From an uncultured Clostridia bacterium (GTDB lineage Bacteria > Bacillota > Clostridia > UBA1381), in assembly GCA_947631085.1 (NCBI GenBank), contig CANRJY010000004.1, positions 1 to 64,000 of the forward strand: a stretch of DNA of 64,000 nt, given 5' to 3'. The first letter of the stretch is position 1. Each line of letters starts with the position of its first letter. Positions 19,430 to 28,013 of this stretch are shown one piece after another. The translations under genes were made by a program, and so were the position numbers. The notes under the pieces were generated by a model. It made no database searches. It saw nothing but the letters and a program-made list of their open reading frames with translations, and had not been told where the DNA came from.

Positions 19430-20659
19430 CTATTCTTTTGCTTTTTGCCGCGCCATTTTGGCAAATTCCTTATATTCCAGCGGCGAAACACCGGTATATT
19501 TTTTGAATACCTGACTGAAATACTGCGAATTGGAGCCGTATCCCACCTTTTCCGCCACCTCGTATATCCTGTCCTTTTTGCCTTCGAGAATAAGCTCCTT
19601 CGCCATTTCCATACGCTTTTCCATGACGTAATGCGAGAAGTTCTTGCCCGTTTCCTTTTTGAACAGCTTGCCGAGGTAGTCCACATTTGTGTACAGGATA
19701 GTTCCGGCCAGCCATCTCAGCGAGAGATTCTCGTTTTCTATGTTTTTGTCTATCGTTTCTATCGTGTCTTTTATGAGCGAGCTGTAAATGCGGGTGTTTT
19801 TCGGCTTGTTCGCCTGCGCGACCTCATCCGTCACTTCATGAAGCAGCCGCTTTATCGTTCCGAATGACTGCGCGCTCCGAATTTCTCCTATCCCGCCGAG
19901 GTATCCTTCGATCTTGTCCTGACCGCAGCAACGCATAACGCAAATATACAGTCCCGTGCAGTATTCCTTCGAAACTCTCGGGGCAGGCTTGATTTTTTCC
20001 GTCACTCCGAAAAAATCGTTCAGGAAGCTCTTCGCCTCCGTTGCGTCACCGTTTTTAATATAATTTTCGAAAACCGCGTAATCCGGCTGCTCGCCCAAGG
20101 AATGACCCTCGTGCGCGTCATTTTCATACAGGATTTTCGAATTATCGGCATAAAACAAATTGTCCAGGCACACCTTAAGCCGACCGTACCGCTCCGGCGC
20201 GCCGGAAATAGTGAGGACGTCGCTGTAAACGGCAGCCATGTCGGCGCCGCTGTGCTTCCTGACCGCAACTCTGATCCTCTCAAGCAGCGATAAAATCCGA
20301 TTTTTCTCCAATATGTCAGTTATAACCAAAATATGTCCGTTTAAAGCCGCTTCAGCCAAAGTTCCTTTGCTTCCCAAAACGGTTTCAATGCGCTTTTTCA
20401 GGAAATGAAGCTCCTCTTCACGGCGTTCGCCTTCGGGCTTTATTATGAGCATACGCACGGGAGAGGTATAATCCACTTCTGCGGTTTTGCAGTACGCTTT
20501 GAATATATCCTCGTACTCCCCTTCGCCCATAACGTAACGCCGCAGAAACAGTTCCTTGAAAAGCGGTTTTATGTTGTCCGCTTCCCTGACAATCAGTTCC
20601 GCAAAGTCAGACGCGCTATTTTGGTCCGAATTATGTACGGTATTCTGTACCTCATACAT
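19430..20659 (-). CDS. AraC-family transcriptional regulator
   Basis: 409 residues from the ATG at 20659, which has GGAGG 7 bp upstream; longer versions would start inside or before the promoter at 20694-20722. The last 100 residues (about 305-405) are a two-helix-turn-helix AraC domain: LSLRWLAGTILYTNVDYLGKLF as the first unit, then IYEVAEKVGYGSNSQYFSQVFKKYTGVSPLEYK as the canonical second. The N-terminal 300 residues resemble the linker region of YesN-type response regulators but without a receiver domain, so the signal is unknown. YesN-like proteins commonly control polysaccharide uptake and degradation genes. Neighbours are the SLH protein downstream and a secreted lectin-like protein upstream, either of which may be a target. 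Confidence 0.85.
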   Translation of the reverse strand: MYEVQNTVHNSDQNSASDFAELIVREADNIKPLFKELFLRRYVMGEGEYEDIFKAYCKTAEVDYTSPVRMLIIKPEGERREEELHFLKKRIETVLGSKGTLAEAALNGHILVITDILEKNRILSLLERIRVAVRKHSGADMAAVYSDVLTISGAPERYGRLKVCLDNLFYADNSKILYENDAHEGHSLGEQPDYAVFENYIKNGDATEAKSFLNDFFGVTEKIKPAPRVSKEYCTGLYICVMRCCGQDKIEGYLGGIGEIRSAQSFGTIKRLLHEVTDEVAQANKPKNTRIYSSLIKDTIETIDKNIENENLSLRWLAGTILYTNVDYLGKLFKKETGKNFSHYVMEKRMEMAKELILEGKKDRIYEVAEKVGYGSNSQYFSQVFKKYTGVSPLEYKEFAKMARQKAKE

Positions 20660-20693
20660 CGGGTTACCTCCAACATTTTCATTTACCATATAT

Positions 20694-20722
20694 ATTATAT
20701 GACTTTTTCTCGTTAATTTCAA
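20694..20722 (-). promoter_or_regulatory. promoter of AraC-family gene
   Basis: On the minus strand TTGAAA (20717-20722), 17 bp, TATAAT (20694-20699). Start near 20687 leaves a 28-nt leader. This fixes the coding start at 20659. Confidence 0.8.
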
Positions 20723-20913
20723 GTAAAATATTTTGACAAAAATCGTTTTTATTGCTTGAAATCAATATATGGTGTATGTTTTCGGCAATCTTAACTACAT
20801 ATTGACAATATTGGGAAAAATTTTTTTAAATTTTTTTCAAAATTGACTCCCCGAAAGTGCAAAAACGGCAAAAAACTCTGAAAAATATCCAAATTTGTCG
20901 TTTTTATGATTAA
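20723..20913. other. A/T-rich intergenic stretch
   Basis: About 190 bases between the AraC promoter and the terminator of the secreted-protein gene. Strongly A/T rich with T-runs; apart from possible regulator sites I see no gene, RNA stem or terminator in it. Confidence 0.6.
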
Positions 20914-20943
20914 AAAACTGCCGTAACAAATTACGGCAGTTTT
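20914..20943. terminator. terminator after secreted lectin-like gene
   Basis: AAAACTGCCGTAA (20914-20926), CAAA, TTACGGCAGTTTT (20931-20943); on the minus strand it ends in T6. It lies 17 bp past the stop at 20961. Confidence 0.85.
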
Positions 20944-20960
20944 ATTTAATCATTTACAGA

Positions 20961-21794
20961 TTATTCAGAAATCGGGAATTTTGTATCCGACTTACCGATC
21001 GTAACATCTGTTAAGTCAAAGTTGTATGTCTGACCTCTCTGATAAGCCCAGCAGGTCGTTCTGATACCGAAGCCTGTGTAGTTCTTGCTCATCGAAGCAT
21101 AGTACATAAGAGCCTCGCTGTTCTTCGAAACAACGGTTCCCGTATCCTTTTCGGTTACAACAACATTATATTCCTCAAGCTTGTTATCGATCGTAACTCT
21201 TACAGTGTACCACTTTTCGGGAGAAATAGTTGCTATTTCCTTCGATGCGGTACCGTCCATAGCCGTAATCTTATCAAGACCGATCGTCAGGTTTATGCCG
21301 ACATCTCTTGCAGCATTAAAGCCGCTGCTCGTAGCGTCGTCGAACCAACCCATCATGAAGCCTATATTACCGCCGTTGTCCTCGTGCATTCTGATATCGA
21401 ACTCAGCTATGCCGTAAGGACCCATTTGGTTAACCTCGCTCTGATTTCTGTTGTAGAAATACATCGAGCCCGCGCCGTCGCCGCTGCCTGTCTTGTCGCT
21501 GTTCGACCAGAAGTTGCAGTAATTGCGCTTTGTTTCCTCGTCATACAAAAACGTCTGATAATGAACGCTCGCGCTGCCCTTCGAAAGCCAGGGGCTGCCG
21601 TCGATTATGATTCCGAGACCATAATAGCCGGACTGATTCGGTCCGCGCTTAGCAGCGCCGCCGATTGAAACGTTCGAAAAGTCAGAATGCGAAACATAAG
21701 ACATAGATTCCTCTGCGCTTGCGAGCATAGGTACGGCAAGAGCCTGGATACCGATAGCCGCAACCGCCAAAAGTGAAATGAGTTTTCTTTTCAT
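20961..21794 (-). CDS. secreted concanavalin/LamG-like domain protein
   Basis: 277 residues. Signal peptide 1-28 (cleavage after ASA). The mature part is one beta-rich domain of about 240 residues with a jelly-roll pattern: an IAEFDIRM strand, a GNIGFMMGW strand, and KWYTVRVTIDNKLEEYNVVVTE typical of LamG/ConA-like lectin folds in sugar-binding modules. No enzyme, SLH or anchor is visible, so it is freely secreted or non-covalently bound. Four Cys-poor; two Cys only (CNFW, TTCWAY). Ribosome site GGAGAT is 7 bp upstream of ATG. It is monocistronic and strongly biased in codon use, suggesting high expression. Possible role is a carbohydrate-binding protein; not proved. Confidence 0.7.
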   Translation of the reverse strand: MKRKLISLLAVAAIGIQALAVPMLASAEESMSYVSHSDFSNVSIGGAAKRGPNQSGYYGLGIIIDGSPWLSKGSASVHYQTFLYDEETKRNYCNFWSNSDKTGSGDGAGSMYFYNRNQSEVNQMGPYGIAEFDIRMHEDNGGNIGFMMGWFDDATSSGFNAARDVGINLTIGLDKITAMDGTASKEIATISPEKWYTVRVTIDNKLEEYNVVVTEKDTGTVVSKNSEALMYYASMSKNYTGFGIRTTCWAYQRGQTYNFDLTDVTIGKSDTKFPISE

Positions 21795-21940
21795 TTTTAT
21801 CTCCTCTTCCTTTCTATATTTCGTGCATATACATTATGTATATCCGTTAATATTAGCTATATTATACAACATTTTCACCAAAATTTATATATAAAAAACC
21901 GATATTATAGTTTAAAAAAACGTAATCAGCGCAAACAAAA

Positions 21941-22666
21941 CTATTTTATTCCGTCCACCGAAATCGACAGTTTTCTTTCTATATAATTGAATCCAAACGT
22001 CAAAACAAACGTTATTGCCAGGTAAAAAACAGCCGCAAGGAGGTACGCGTCCGCCTTCATGTCGCGGTTTACCGCTCTCTGCGCGGTCTTGAGCAGGTCA
22101 ATGAGCGCTATCGATGACGCGAGAGCCGTGTCCTTTACGAGGACGATGGTTTCATTCGCGATGGGCGGGATAACCGTTCTTATCATCTGCGGCACGACTA
22201 TATAGCCCATAGTCTGCGCACCGGAGAAACCGAGCGCCTTTGCCGCCTCGTATTGTCCTTTATTTACCCCGATTATACCGCCGCGGAAAATCTCCGCGAA
22301 ATACGCGGCGTAATTCAGCACGAACGACAGTACCGCCGCCTGAAACATTCCGAGCACGATGCGGTGTCCGCCAATCGTGACGTATGTAAGTCCGAAATAA
22401 AAGAAGAACAGCTGGAGCATCAGCGGCGTGCCGCGAAAGATAAGCAGATACAGTTTCACAAGCCAGCGGATCGGAAATTTGATGATTTTCGCAAACAATC
22501 TGTCTGTCGGTCTTTCAGTAACACTCTCGTTGAGAAGCGACACAAGAAGCCCGAGGGGCAAGGATAAGACGAGCGTTATCACGAAAAGCAGCAGTGTGAT
22601 TTTCAAGCCTTCCAAAAGCTGCGGAAGAAGCCGGAGCATATATTGCACTCTTTCTTCAAGATTCAT
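21941..22666 (-). CDS. polar amino-acid ABC transporter permease
   Basis: 241 residues from ATG at 22666, with GGAGG 8 bp upstream; the in-frame extension upstream encodes only a palindromic repeat element. Five or so membrane helices of the His/Glu/Gln/Arg/opine permease family: RGTPLMLQLFF and AYFAEIFRGGIIGVNKGQYEAAKALGFSGAQTM, the latter containing the EAA loop that contacts the ATPase. It follows the substrate-binding protein gene and is likely cotranscribed. No ATPase gene follows; the next gene is a secreted protein 147 bp away. Confidence 0.9.
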   Translation of the reverse strand: MNLEERVQYMLRLLPQLLEGLKITLLLFVITLVLSLPLGLLVSLLNESVTERPTDRLFAKIIKFPIRWLVKLYLLIFRGTPLMLQLFFFYFGLTYVTIGGHRIVLGMFQAAVLSFVLNYAAYFAEIFRGGIIGVNKGQYEAAKALGFSGAQTMGYIVVPQMIRTVIPPIANETIVLVKDTALASSIALIDLLKTAQRAVNRDMKADAYLLAAVFYLAITFVLTFGFNYIERKLSISVDGIK

Positions 22667-22705
22667 AGGTATTTCCTCCAATGTTACATATAACATCAAT
22701 AAACG

Positions 22706-22769
22706 TGTAGGGCGGCTTGCCCACAAGCCGCCGCACAACCGGCAGCGGCGGTGAGCATCCCGCCCTACA
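22706..22769. repeat. 64-bp palindromic intergenic element (REP-like)
   Basis: Ends are perfect inverted repeats TGTAGGGCGG and CCGCCCTACA. Inside, GGCGGCTTG-CCCA-CAAGCCGCC forms a strong hairpin (22711-22732). GC-rich, unlike the A/T-rich spacer around it. GTAGGGCGG-ended palindromes of this kind are often dispersed in Clostridia genomes. Placed between binding-protein and permease genes, it may lower permease expression. Confidence 0.7.
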
Positions 22770-22793
22770 AGCACTTTTTATTGTTTTACTGCT

Positions 22794-23654
22794 TTATTTT
22801 GTTATATCCTCGCCGAACCACTTCTGCGAAATTGACGAAAGCGTTCCGTCAGCCTTGCACTCGGCAAGACCTTCGTTGATAGCGTTCATAAACTCATCGT
22901 CGCCGAGTCTGCCGCCTACCGCGTAATCCTCGGGATCGAGCTGCTCCTCGAGCACTCTGAACTGATCCGCAAGGTTTTCCTTTGTCAGATAGTAGCGTAC
23001 GAATATCTCGTCAATAACCGCCGCATCGGCTCTTCCGGACTGAACCTCCATAAGAACCTGTGAATTTTCCTTGAAGCGCGAAATGTTGTCATCGCCTATC
23101 GACTCATAGGTAGCCGTATCCTTCTTCAGAGCTTCCTCCGAAGTCGAACCGTCCTGCAGAGCCACCTTCTTGCCGGCAAGGTCGGCTTTTGTCTGAATAG
23201 CCGAATCTGTCGGAACAACTATAACCTGACCGGTTGAAAGATAAGGATCCGAGAACAGAACCTCCTGCTTTCTTTCCTCGGTAATCGAGAAGCCGTTCCA
23301 AATTACGTCGATCTTTCCTGATGAGAGCTCTAAGTTCTTGCTGTCCCAGTCAATGGGCTTGACCTCAACCTCTACGCCCATTCTCTTCGCAACCTCGTTG
23401 GCAAGGTCTATATCGAAGCCCACGATCGTGCCGTCGTCCTCGGTGAAGCCCATAGGAGCGAAGTCCGCGTCAAGGCCGAGGATGAAGTAGCCTCTGTCCT
23501 TTATGTCCTGAAGCGATGTGCTGACCGTTTCGGTATTGGCGTCGGAACCGCCCTCCGAGGCTGTTTCGTCAGCCGGCGCGCTGCCGTTTGAGCAGCCTGC
23601 CAAAAGCGCCGTTCCAAGTATACCTGCCAAAAGCAGTGATGTTAATTTTTTCAT
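22794..23654 (-). CDS. amino-acid ABC transporter substrate-binding lipoprotein
   Basis: 286 residues from ATG at 23654 (GGAGGG 7 bp upstream; the promoter at 23688-23716 rules out an earlier start). Signal with lipobox LLAGC, Cys about 21. Family 3 periplasmic-binding fold: GYFILGLDADFAPMGF and DDGTIVGFDIDLANEVAKRMG at the start of lobe 1, IDVIWNGFSITEERK for the hinge, and DAAVIDEIFVRYY. It captures a polar amino acid (cystine, glutamine or similar) and hands it to the permease downstream. Confidence 0.92.
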   Translation of the reverse strand: MKKLTSLLLAGILGTALLAGCSNGSAPADETASEGGSDANTETVSTSLQDIKDRGYFILGLDADFAPMGFTEDDGTIVGFDIDLANEVAKRMGVEVEVKPIDWDSKNLELSSGKIDVIWNGFSITEERKQEVLFSDPYLSTGQVIVVPTDSAIQTKADLAGKKVALQDGSTSEEALKKDTATYESIGDDNISRFKENSQVLMEVQSGRADAAVIDEIFVRYYLTKENLADQFRVLEEQLDPEDYAVGGRLGDDEFMNAINEGLAECKADGTLSSISQKWFGEDITK

Positions 23655-23687
23655 GGTTTTTCCCTCCGTTTTTAATTTTACACACAT

Positions 23688-23718
23688 ATTATACTGCATT
23701 ACTTTAAATTAGTAAAGT
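23688..23718 (-). promoter_or_regulatory. promoter of amino-acid transporter operon
   Basis: On the minus strand TTTACT (23711-23716), 17 bp, TATAAT (23688-23693). A short inverted repeat ACTTTA-N6-TAAAGT (23701-23718) covers the -35 and may be an operator. Confidence 0.6.
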
Positions 23719-23745
23719 GTTTTTTCAAAAAAGTTTGCACAAATT

Positions 23746-24516
23746 TTACTTTTCCACAGTTATCAGCTTGACATCGTTTGCGTACAGCTCCTCTGTCCAC
23801 TCTTCGCTGAGCCTTATGTCTGTTATGAAGCAGTCTATTCTGTCAAGCTTGGATATTACCGGAACTCCGAGTCTGCCGAGCTTATAGTGGTCGCAGAGGA
23901 ATACCGCCGATTCGCTGCAGTCGAGCATGGCCTTTTTGATTTCCGCCTCCTCCTCGCTTGAATCGACGAGGCCGCGCGAGAGTGTGATCCCGCGGCAGGA
24001 GAAGAAAAATTTATTCGCGCAGTAATTATCGCGCAGTGTTTTTTCCGCTATTCTCCCAACGAACGACATATTCCTGTGGGCAAGCTGTCCGCCTATACAT
24101 ATTACATGGATATGGGCGCAGTCCGCAAGCTCCGTGACTATTTTTCCGGAGTTGGTAATAACGGTAAGGCCTCGCTTGCCTTTTATGCAGCGCGCCAAAT
24201 GCAGCGCGGATGTGCTCGCGTCAAGGAAAATCGTTTCGCCGTCGCGGATAAGCTCGGCAGCGCGTCTGCCGATAAGCTGCTTTCCCTCATAGTTTACCAC
24301 GTCGCGCTCGCTCGCCGCAAGCTCCTGTTCGTTCGACTCGGCAATCGTGGCGCCGCCGTAGGTGCGTATAAGAACGCCCTGGCGCTCCAGCTTGTACAGA
24401 TCTCCGCGTATTGTTTCCGCGGTCACATCAAACTGCTTCGCAAGGTCGGTGACAAGCACGCTCTTGTTTTTGTTTATTATTTGCTCTATCATATTTCTGC
24501 GTTCTACTGCAAGCAT
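23746..24516 (-). CDS. DeoR-family transcriptional regulator
   Basis: 256 residues. N-terminal HTH_DeoR (about 1-57): NMIEQIINKNKSVLVTDLAKQFDVTAETIRGDL, then a sugar-phosphate-sensing DeoR C-terminal domain (about 75-235) with IFLDASTSALHLARCI and LTVITNSGKIVTEL. Such proteins are usually repressors lifted by a phosphorylated sugar. It is transcribed away from a GH28 gene whose start is 157 bp off, and a 10-bp perfect inverted repeat lies between them, so self and GH28 regulation is likely. AGAGGT is the ribosome site. Confidence 0.9.
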   Translation of the reverse strand: MLAVERRNMIEQIINKNKSVLVTDLAKQFDVTAETIRGDLYKLERQGVLIRTYGGATIAESNEQELAASERDVVNYEGKQLIGRRAAELIRDGETIFLDASTSALHLARCIKGKRGLTVITNSGKIVTELADCAHIHVICIGGQLAHRNMSFVGRIAEKTLRDNYCANKFFFSCRGITLSRGLVDSSEEEAEIKKAMLDCSESAVFLCDHYKLGRLGVPVISKLDRIDCFITDIRLSEEWTEELYANDVKLITVEK

Positions 24517-24554
24517 TTATTTATACCTCTTTACATATTTTTTCATTTATAATC

Positions 24555-24583
24555 ATTCTATCATAAATTTTCCGATATGTACA
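24555..24583 (-). promoter_or_regulatory. promoter of deoR-type gene
   Basis: On the minus strand TGTACA (24578-24583), 17 bp, TAGAAT (24555-24560). The left arm of the operator-like repeat lies inside the spacer. Confidence 0.5.
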
Positions 24584-24601
24584 TACAAAAACGGAAAATT
24601 T
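24565..24601. promoter_or_regulatory. candidate DeoR operator: inverted repeat between divergent genes
   Basis: AAATTTTCCG (24565-24574) and CGGAAAATTT (24592-24601) are a perfect 10-bp inverted repeat separated by 17 bp, with a smaller palindrome TATGTACATA (24576-24585) between. One arm is in the deoR promoter spacer, the other ends 8 bp before the -35 of the GH28 gene. Position and symmetry suit a repressor acting on both. Confidence 0.65.
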
Positions 24602-24609
24602 TATCGGGG

Positions 24610-24638
24610 TTGCGTTTGGATTTATTTTGTTGTATAAT
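24610..24638 (+). promoter_or_regulatory. promoter of GH28 gene
   Basis: TTGCGT (24610-24615), 17 bp, TATAAT (24633-24638). Start near 24645 gives a short leader with GGAGG at 24658-24662. Confidence 0.7.
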
Positions 24639-24672
24639 ACTGTAAGAATAAATTTACGGAGGAATACTCAAA

Positions 24673-25929
24673 ATGAGCAATAATGATTTTTTCCCCGACG
24701 GCACTCCCGTTGACGAATGGTTTCACAACACGGACATACCGAGTCTTGACGAGCTCGGAAAACAGTACGTTCTGACCGAGCACGGAATACTCGGCGACGG
24801 ACGGATACATACCGCCGAAATACAGGCGCTCATCGACAAAGCCGGAGAAAACGGCGGCGGAGTTATCGTCGTGCCGTCCGGCACATATATTACCGGCGCT
24901 CTCTTCTTCAGACAGGGCGTGCATCTTCATATACGCGAGGGCGGCATTCTTATGGGCAGCGACGACATAGCCGACTATCCCATCCGCGAAACCCGAATCG
25001 AGGGCGAGACCTGCCCGTACTATACGGCTCTTATCAACGCCGAAAACATAAACGGTTTCGTTATAAGCGGCAAGGGAACAATAGACGGAAACGGCTTTAA
25101 ATCATGGCGCGCGTTTTGGCTCAGGCGCAAATGGAATCCGTCATGCACCAACAAAGACGAACAGCGCCCGAGGCTTGTTTATATATCAAACTGCTCGGAC
25201 GTGACAATTGCCGGATTGCGTCTGCAAAACTCGCATTTTTGGACGACTCACATATACAAGAGCCGCCGCGTAAAATACCTCGGCTGCAGCATATTTTCTC
25301 CGGCGTTTCCTATCGGCGCGCCCAGCACCGACGCTATTGATATAGACGCGTGCGAGGATGTTCTCGTTAAAAACTGCCGCATGGAGGTAAACGACGACGC
25401 GGTGGCGCTCAAGGGCGGAAAGGGTCCGTGGGCGGACAGCGCGGAGGAAAACGGATCGAACGAGAGGATCATAATCGAGGACTGCACTTACGGATTCTGC
25501 CACAGCTGCCTTACCTGCGGTTCCGAATCGGTGCATAACAAAAATATTATTCTGCGCAGGATAAACGTGATTTGCGGAAAGAATCTGCTTTGGCTGAAAA
25601 TGCGTCCCGATACGCCGCAGCGCTACGAATATATTACGGTCGAGGGCATAACGGGAAAAACTGAACACTTTATAAATATAAATCCGTGGACTCAATTCTA
25701 CGATTTGAAGGGGCGCGAAGATATTCCGCTGTCATACGCCGATAAAATCACCATGCGCGGCTGCGAGTGCGAATGCGGCATTTTCTTCGACGTCAAGGCC
25801 GACGAAACACAGTATATACTGTCTGATTTCACCTTTGAGGATTTGAAGATAACGGCAAAAGAAAACGGCTTTTCCGAGGACGCCGTCCGCGGAATTAAAT
25901 GTAAAAATATAAAAATCGATATTATATAG
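24673..25929 (+). CDS. glycoside hydrolase family 28 (polygalacturonase type), cytosolic
   Basis: 418 residues, no signal peptide. GH28 enzymes are right-handed beta-helices that hydrolyse galacturonans by inversion. Catalytic aspartates are recognisable: D220 in STDAIDID and D241/D242 in NDDAVALKGG. The usual GHG-S-GSE segment is CHSCLTCGSES here, keeping the catalytic His (H277) but with Cys in place of flanking Gly. The expected RIK-type site near residue 305 reads LWLKMRP. Lack of a signal means it should act on imported oligosaccharides, as an exo-enzyme or rhamnogalacturonide hydrolase. DeoR regulator and an operator precede it; a strong terminator follows. Confidence 0.88.
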   Translation: MSNNDFFPDGTPVDEWFHNTDIPSLDELGKQYVLTEHGILGDGRIHTAEIQALIDKAGENGGGVIVVPSGTYITGALFFRQGVHLHIREGGILMGSDDIADYPIRETRIEGETCPYYTALINAENINGFVISGKGTIDGNGFKSWRAFWLRRKWNPSCTNKDEQRPRLVYISNCSDVTIAGLRLQNSHFWTTHIYKSRRVKYLGCSIFSPAFPIGAPSTDAIDIDACEDVLVKNCRMEVNDDAVALKGGKGPWADSAEENGSNERIIIEDCTYGFCHSCLTCGSESVHNKNIILRRINVICGKNLLWLKMRPDTPQRYEYITVEGITGKTEHFININPWTQFYDLKGREDIPLSYADKITMRGCECECGIFFDVKADETQYILSDFTFEDLKITAKENGFSEDAVRGIKCKNIKIDII

Positions 25930-25932
25930 TAA

Positions 25933-25963
25933 AACGCGCAGGCGGTTAGACCGCCTGCGCGTT
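25933..25963. terminator. bidirectional terminator, GH28 / V-ATPase operon
   Basis: AACGCGCAGGCGGT (25933-25946), TAG, ACCGCCTGCGCGTT (25950-25963). It stands between two convergent stop codons (25929 and 25968). Flanks are TTCATTTT on one side and TTTTACTA on the other. Confidence 0.75.
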
Positions 25964-25967
25964 CATT

Positions 25968-26630
25968 TTACTCGTTCGCGTGCTTCGCGTCGTAGTTTTT
26001 CTTTATAACCATATCCTTGACCTTTAAAAGCCTTATCTGCGTGCTTCGCTCGTTTTCGTCGAGTTTCATGCTGATATAGTGGATTTTCTCCATGTAATCG
26101 GGAATCATTACATGCTCGAGCGCGTTTACGCGGCGGCGCGTTTTTTCTATCTCCGCCGCCATCAGCATACACGATTTCTCCACCTCGGCAAGCCTGAGCA
26201 TATCGGGAAATACCTTCGAAAGCGACAGCACCGCCATATCGAGGTCGGCTGATGTTGAAACGTAGCCGTACGAGAAAATATCGCTCTTGTCCGCTGTTCT
26301 CGTTTTGTAATCGAAAACCGGCACGTTAACGCTCATAACATTCTTGCTCGACGCGTCAACCGACACCGACTGCTTTGGAGCGAGCAGCGCGGTTTTGACC
26401 GCCTCGCTGCCCATAACGGCTTCCGCGAGCGCAAATTCCTTGTTCGCCTCCGCTATTCCCTGCTCCACCTTGCGCCGAAGCTCTTTGTTTTCCTTTACAA
26501 GCTCCAAAAAACGCCGCATCAGCTCGTCGCGCTTGTCTTTTAAAAGCTTATGTCCGCGCCTCGCCGTCACGAGCTTTCTCTTAAGCCGCGTCAGCTCCAT
26601 ACGGGTGGGGTTTACATTTGTTGATGGCAT
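25968..26630 (-). CDS. ntpD: V-type ATPase subunit D
   Basis: 220 residues, family length. It forms the central rotor shaft that turns inside the A3B3 head. The N-terminal NPTRMELTRLKRKLVTA start and the C-terminal EKTRRRVNALEHVMIPDY helix are the family signatures; both ends are long helices forming an antiparallel coiled coil. GGGGGTG before ATG. Last gene of the nine-gene operon, 12 bp after ntpB. Confidence 0.95.
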   Translation of the reverse strand: MPSTNVNPTRMELTRLKRKLVTARRGHKLLKDKRDELMRRFLELVKENKELRRKVEQGIAEANKEFALAEAVMGSEAVKTALLAPKQSVSVDASSKNVMSVNVPVFDYKTRTADKSDIFSYGYVSTSADLDMAVLSLSKVFPDMLRLAEVEKSCMLMAAEIEKTRRRVNALEHVMIPDYMEKIHYISMKLDENERSTQIRLLKVKDMVIKKNYDAKHANE

Positions 26631-26642
26631 CTCGGCACCCCC

Positions 26643-28013
26643 TTATTCCTCGTAATATTTGTCGAGATACTCGTCCTTTATACGCTTAAGCTCCGCCCTC
26701 GGCAAAATCCTTAACAGCTTCCAGCCGATATCGAGCGTTTCCTCTATACTGCGGTTTGTGTTATATCCCTGCGATACATATTCCTTTTCAAACTCATCCG
26801 CAAATTTCGCGTATTTCTTGTCTATTTCCGTAAGAGCCGCCTCGCCTAAGATTACCATTAATTCCTTCGCGTCCTTGCCGCGCGCGTACGCGGAAAAGAG
26901 CTGGTTCATGGTGTCCGCGTGGTCGGAACGGGTCTTGCCCTCGCCTATTCCCTTGTCCTTCAGACGCGAAAGCGACGGCAGAACGTCGATAGGCGGTGAA
27001 ATGTTCTTTCTGTACAGCTCGCGCGAGAGAATTATCTGTCCCTCGGTGATATAGCCCGTAAGGTCGGGAATCGGGTGCGTTTTGTCGTCCTCTGGCATCG
27101 TCAAAATCGGGATCATCGTGATAGAGCCCGTTTTTCCGTGCTGTCTGCCCGCGCGCTCATAGAGCGTTGCGAGGTCGGTGTACATATAGCCCGGGTAGCC
27201 GCGGCGTGAGGGAACTTCCTTTCTCGCCGCCGATACCTCTCGAAGCGCGTCTGCGTAGTTTGTGATATCCGTCATGATTACAAGAACGTGCATATTCTGC
27301 TCAAACGCGAGATATTCCGCCGCCGTAAGCGCCATACGCGGCGTTGCTATACGCTCGACCGCGGGGTCGTTCGCTAAATTTATGAAAAGCACCGTTCTGT
27401 CGATCGCGCCCGTTTCGCGGAACGACTGAATGAAGTAATCGGCTTCCTCGTATGTTATTCCGAGCGCCGCGAATACAACCGCGAACGCTTCGTCCGTGCC
27501 GCGCACCCTCGCCTGACGCGCTATCTGCGCCGCGAGCTGCGCGTGCGGCAGACCCGAAGCCGAGAAAATAGGCAGCTTTTGTCCTCTTACGAGCGTGTTA
27601 AGTCCGTCTATCGCCGAAACTCCCGTCTGAATAAACTCCTGCGGGTAGCTCCTCGCCGCCGGATTCATCGGAAGTCCGTTTATATCCATTCTCTTTTCCG
27701 GAAGGATCTTCGGTCCGTTATCTATCGGTCTGCCCAAGCCGTCAAAAACGCGCGAGAGCATATCCGCCGACACGCCAAGCTCCATAACGCGTCCCGAAAA
27801 GCGAACCTTCGAGGTTTCGGGGTTGATACCCGTAGCGCTGTCGAAAAGCTGAACGAGAGCGTTGGAGCCGTCAACCTCCAGCACCTTGCAGCGCCGCTTT
27901 TCGCCGTTTGCAAGCTCAATTTCGCCGAGTTCGTTATACGTCACTCCCGACACGCCGCGCACCAGCATCAACGGGCCCGCGACTTCTTCGATTGTTTTAT
28001 ATTCTCTGGGCAT
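26643..28013 (-). CDS. ntpB: V-type ATPase subunit B
   Basis: 456 residues. Non-catalytic regulatory nucleotide-binding subunit of the A3B3 ring. It opens with [17 protein letters not shown] and has the PVSEDMLGRVFNGxGxPID-like segment ([17 protein letters not shown]) and [22 protein letters not shown]; the P-loop is replaced ([14 protein letters not shown]), as normal for B. The ATG at 28013 shares a base with the ntpA stop; AGGAG is in the ntpA end. A TTG one codon earlier is possible but less likely. Confidence 0.96.
   Translation of the reverse strand: MPREYKTIEEVAGPLMLVRGVSGVTYNELGEIELANGEKRRCKVLEVDGSNALVQLFDSATGINPETSKVRFSGRVMELGVSADMLSRVFDGLGRPIDNGPKILPEKRMDINGLPMNPAARSYPQEFIQTGVSAIDGLNTLVRGQKLPIFSASGLPHAQLAAQIARQARVRGTDEAFAVVFAALGITYEEADYFIQSFRETGAIDRTVLFINLANDPAVERIATPRMALTAAEYLAFEQNMHVLVIMTDITNYADALREVSAARKEVPSRRGYPGYMYTDLATLYERAGRQHGKTGSITMIPILTMPEDDKTHPIPDLTGYITEGQIILSRELYRKNISPPIDVLPSLSRLKDKGIGEGKTRSDHADTMNQLFSAYARGKDAKELMVILGEAALTEIDKKYAKFADEFEKEYVSQGYNTNRSIEETLDIGWKLLRILPRAELKRIKDEYLDKYYEE

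Noticed and set aside
22667-22774. N-terminal extension of the amino-acid permease
   Set aside because: It translates the palindromic element; the internal ATG at 22666 has a ribosome site and gives the family length.
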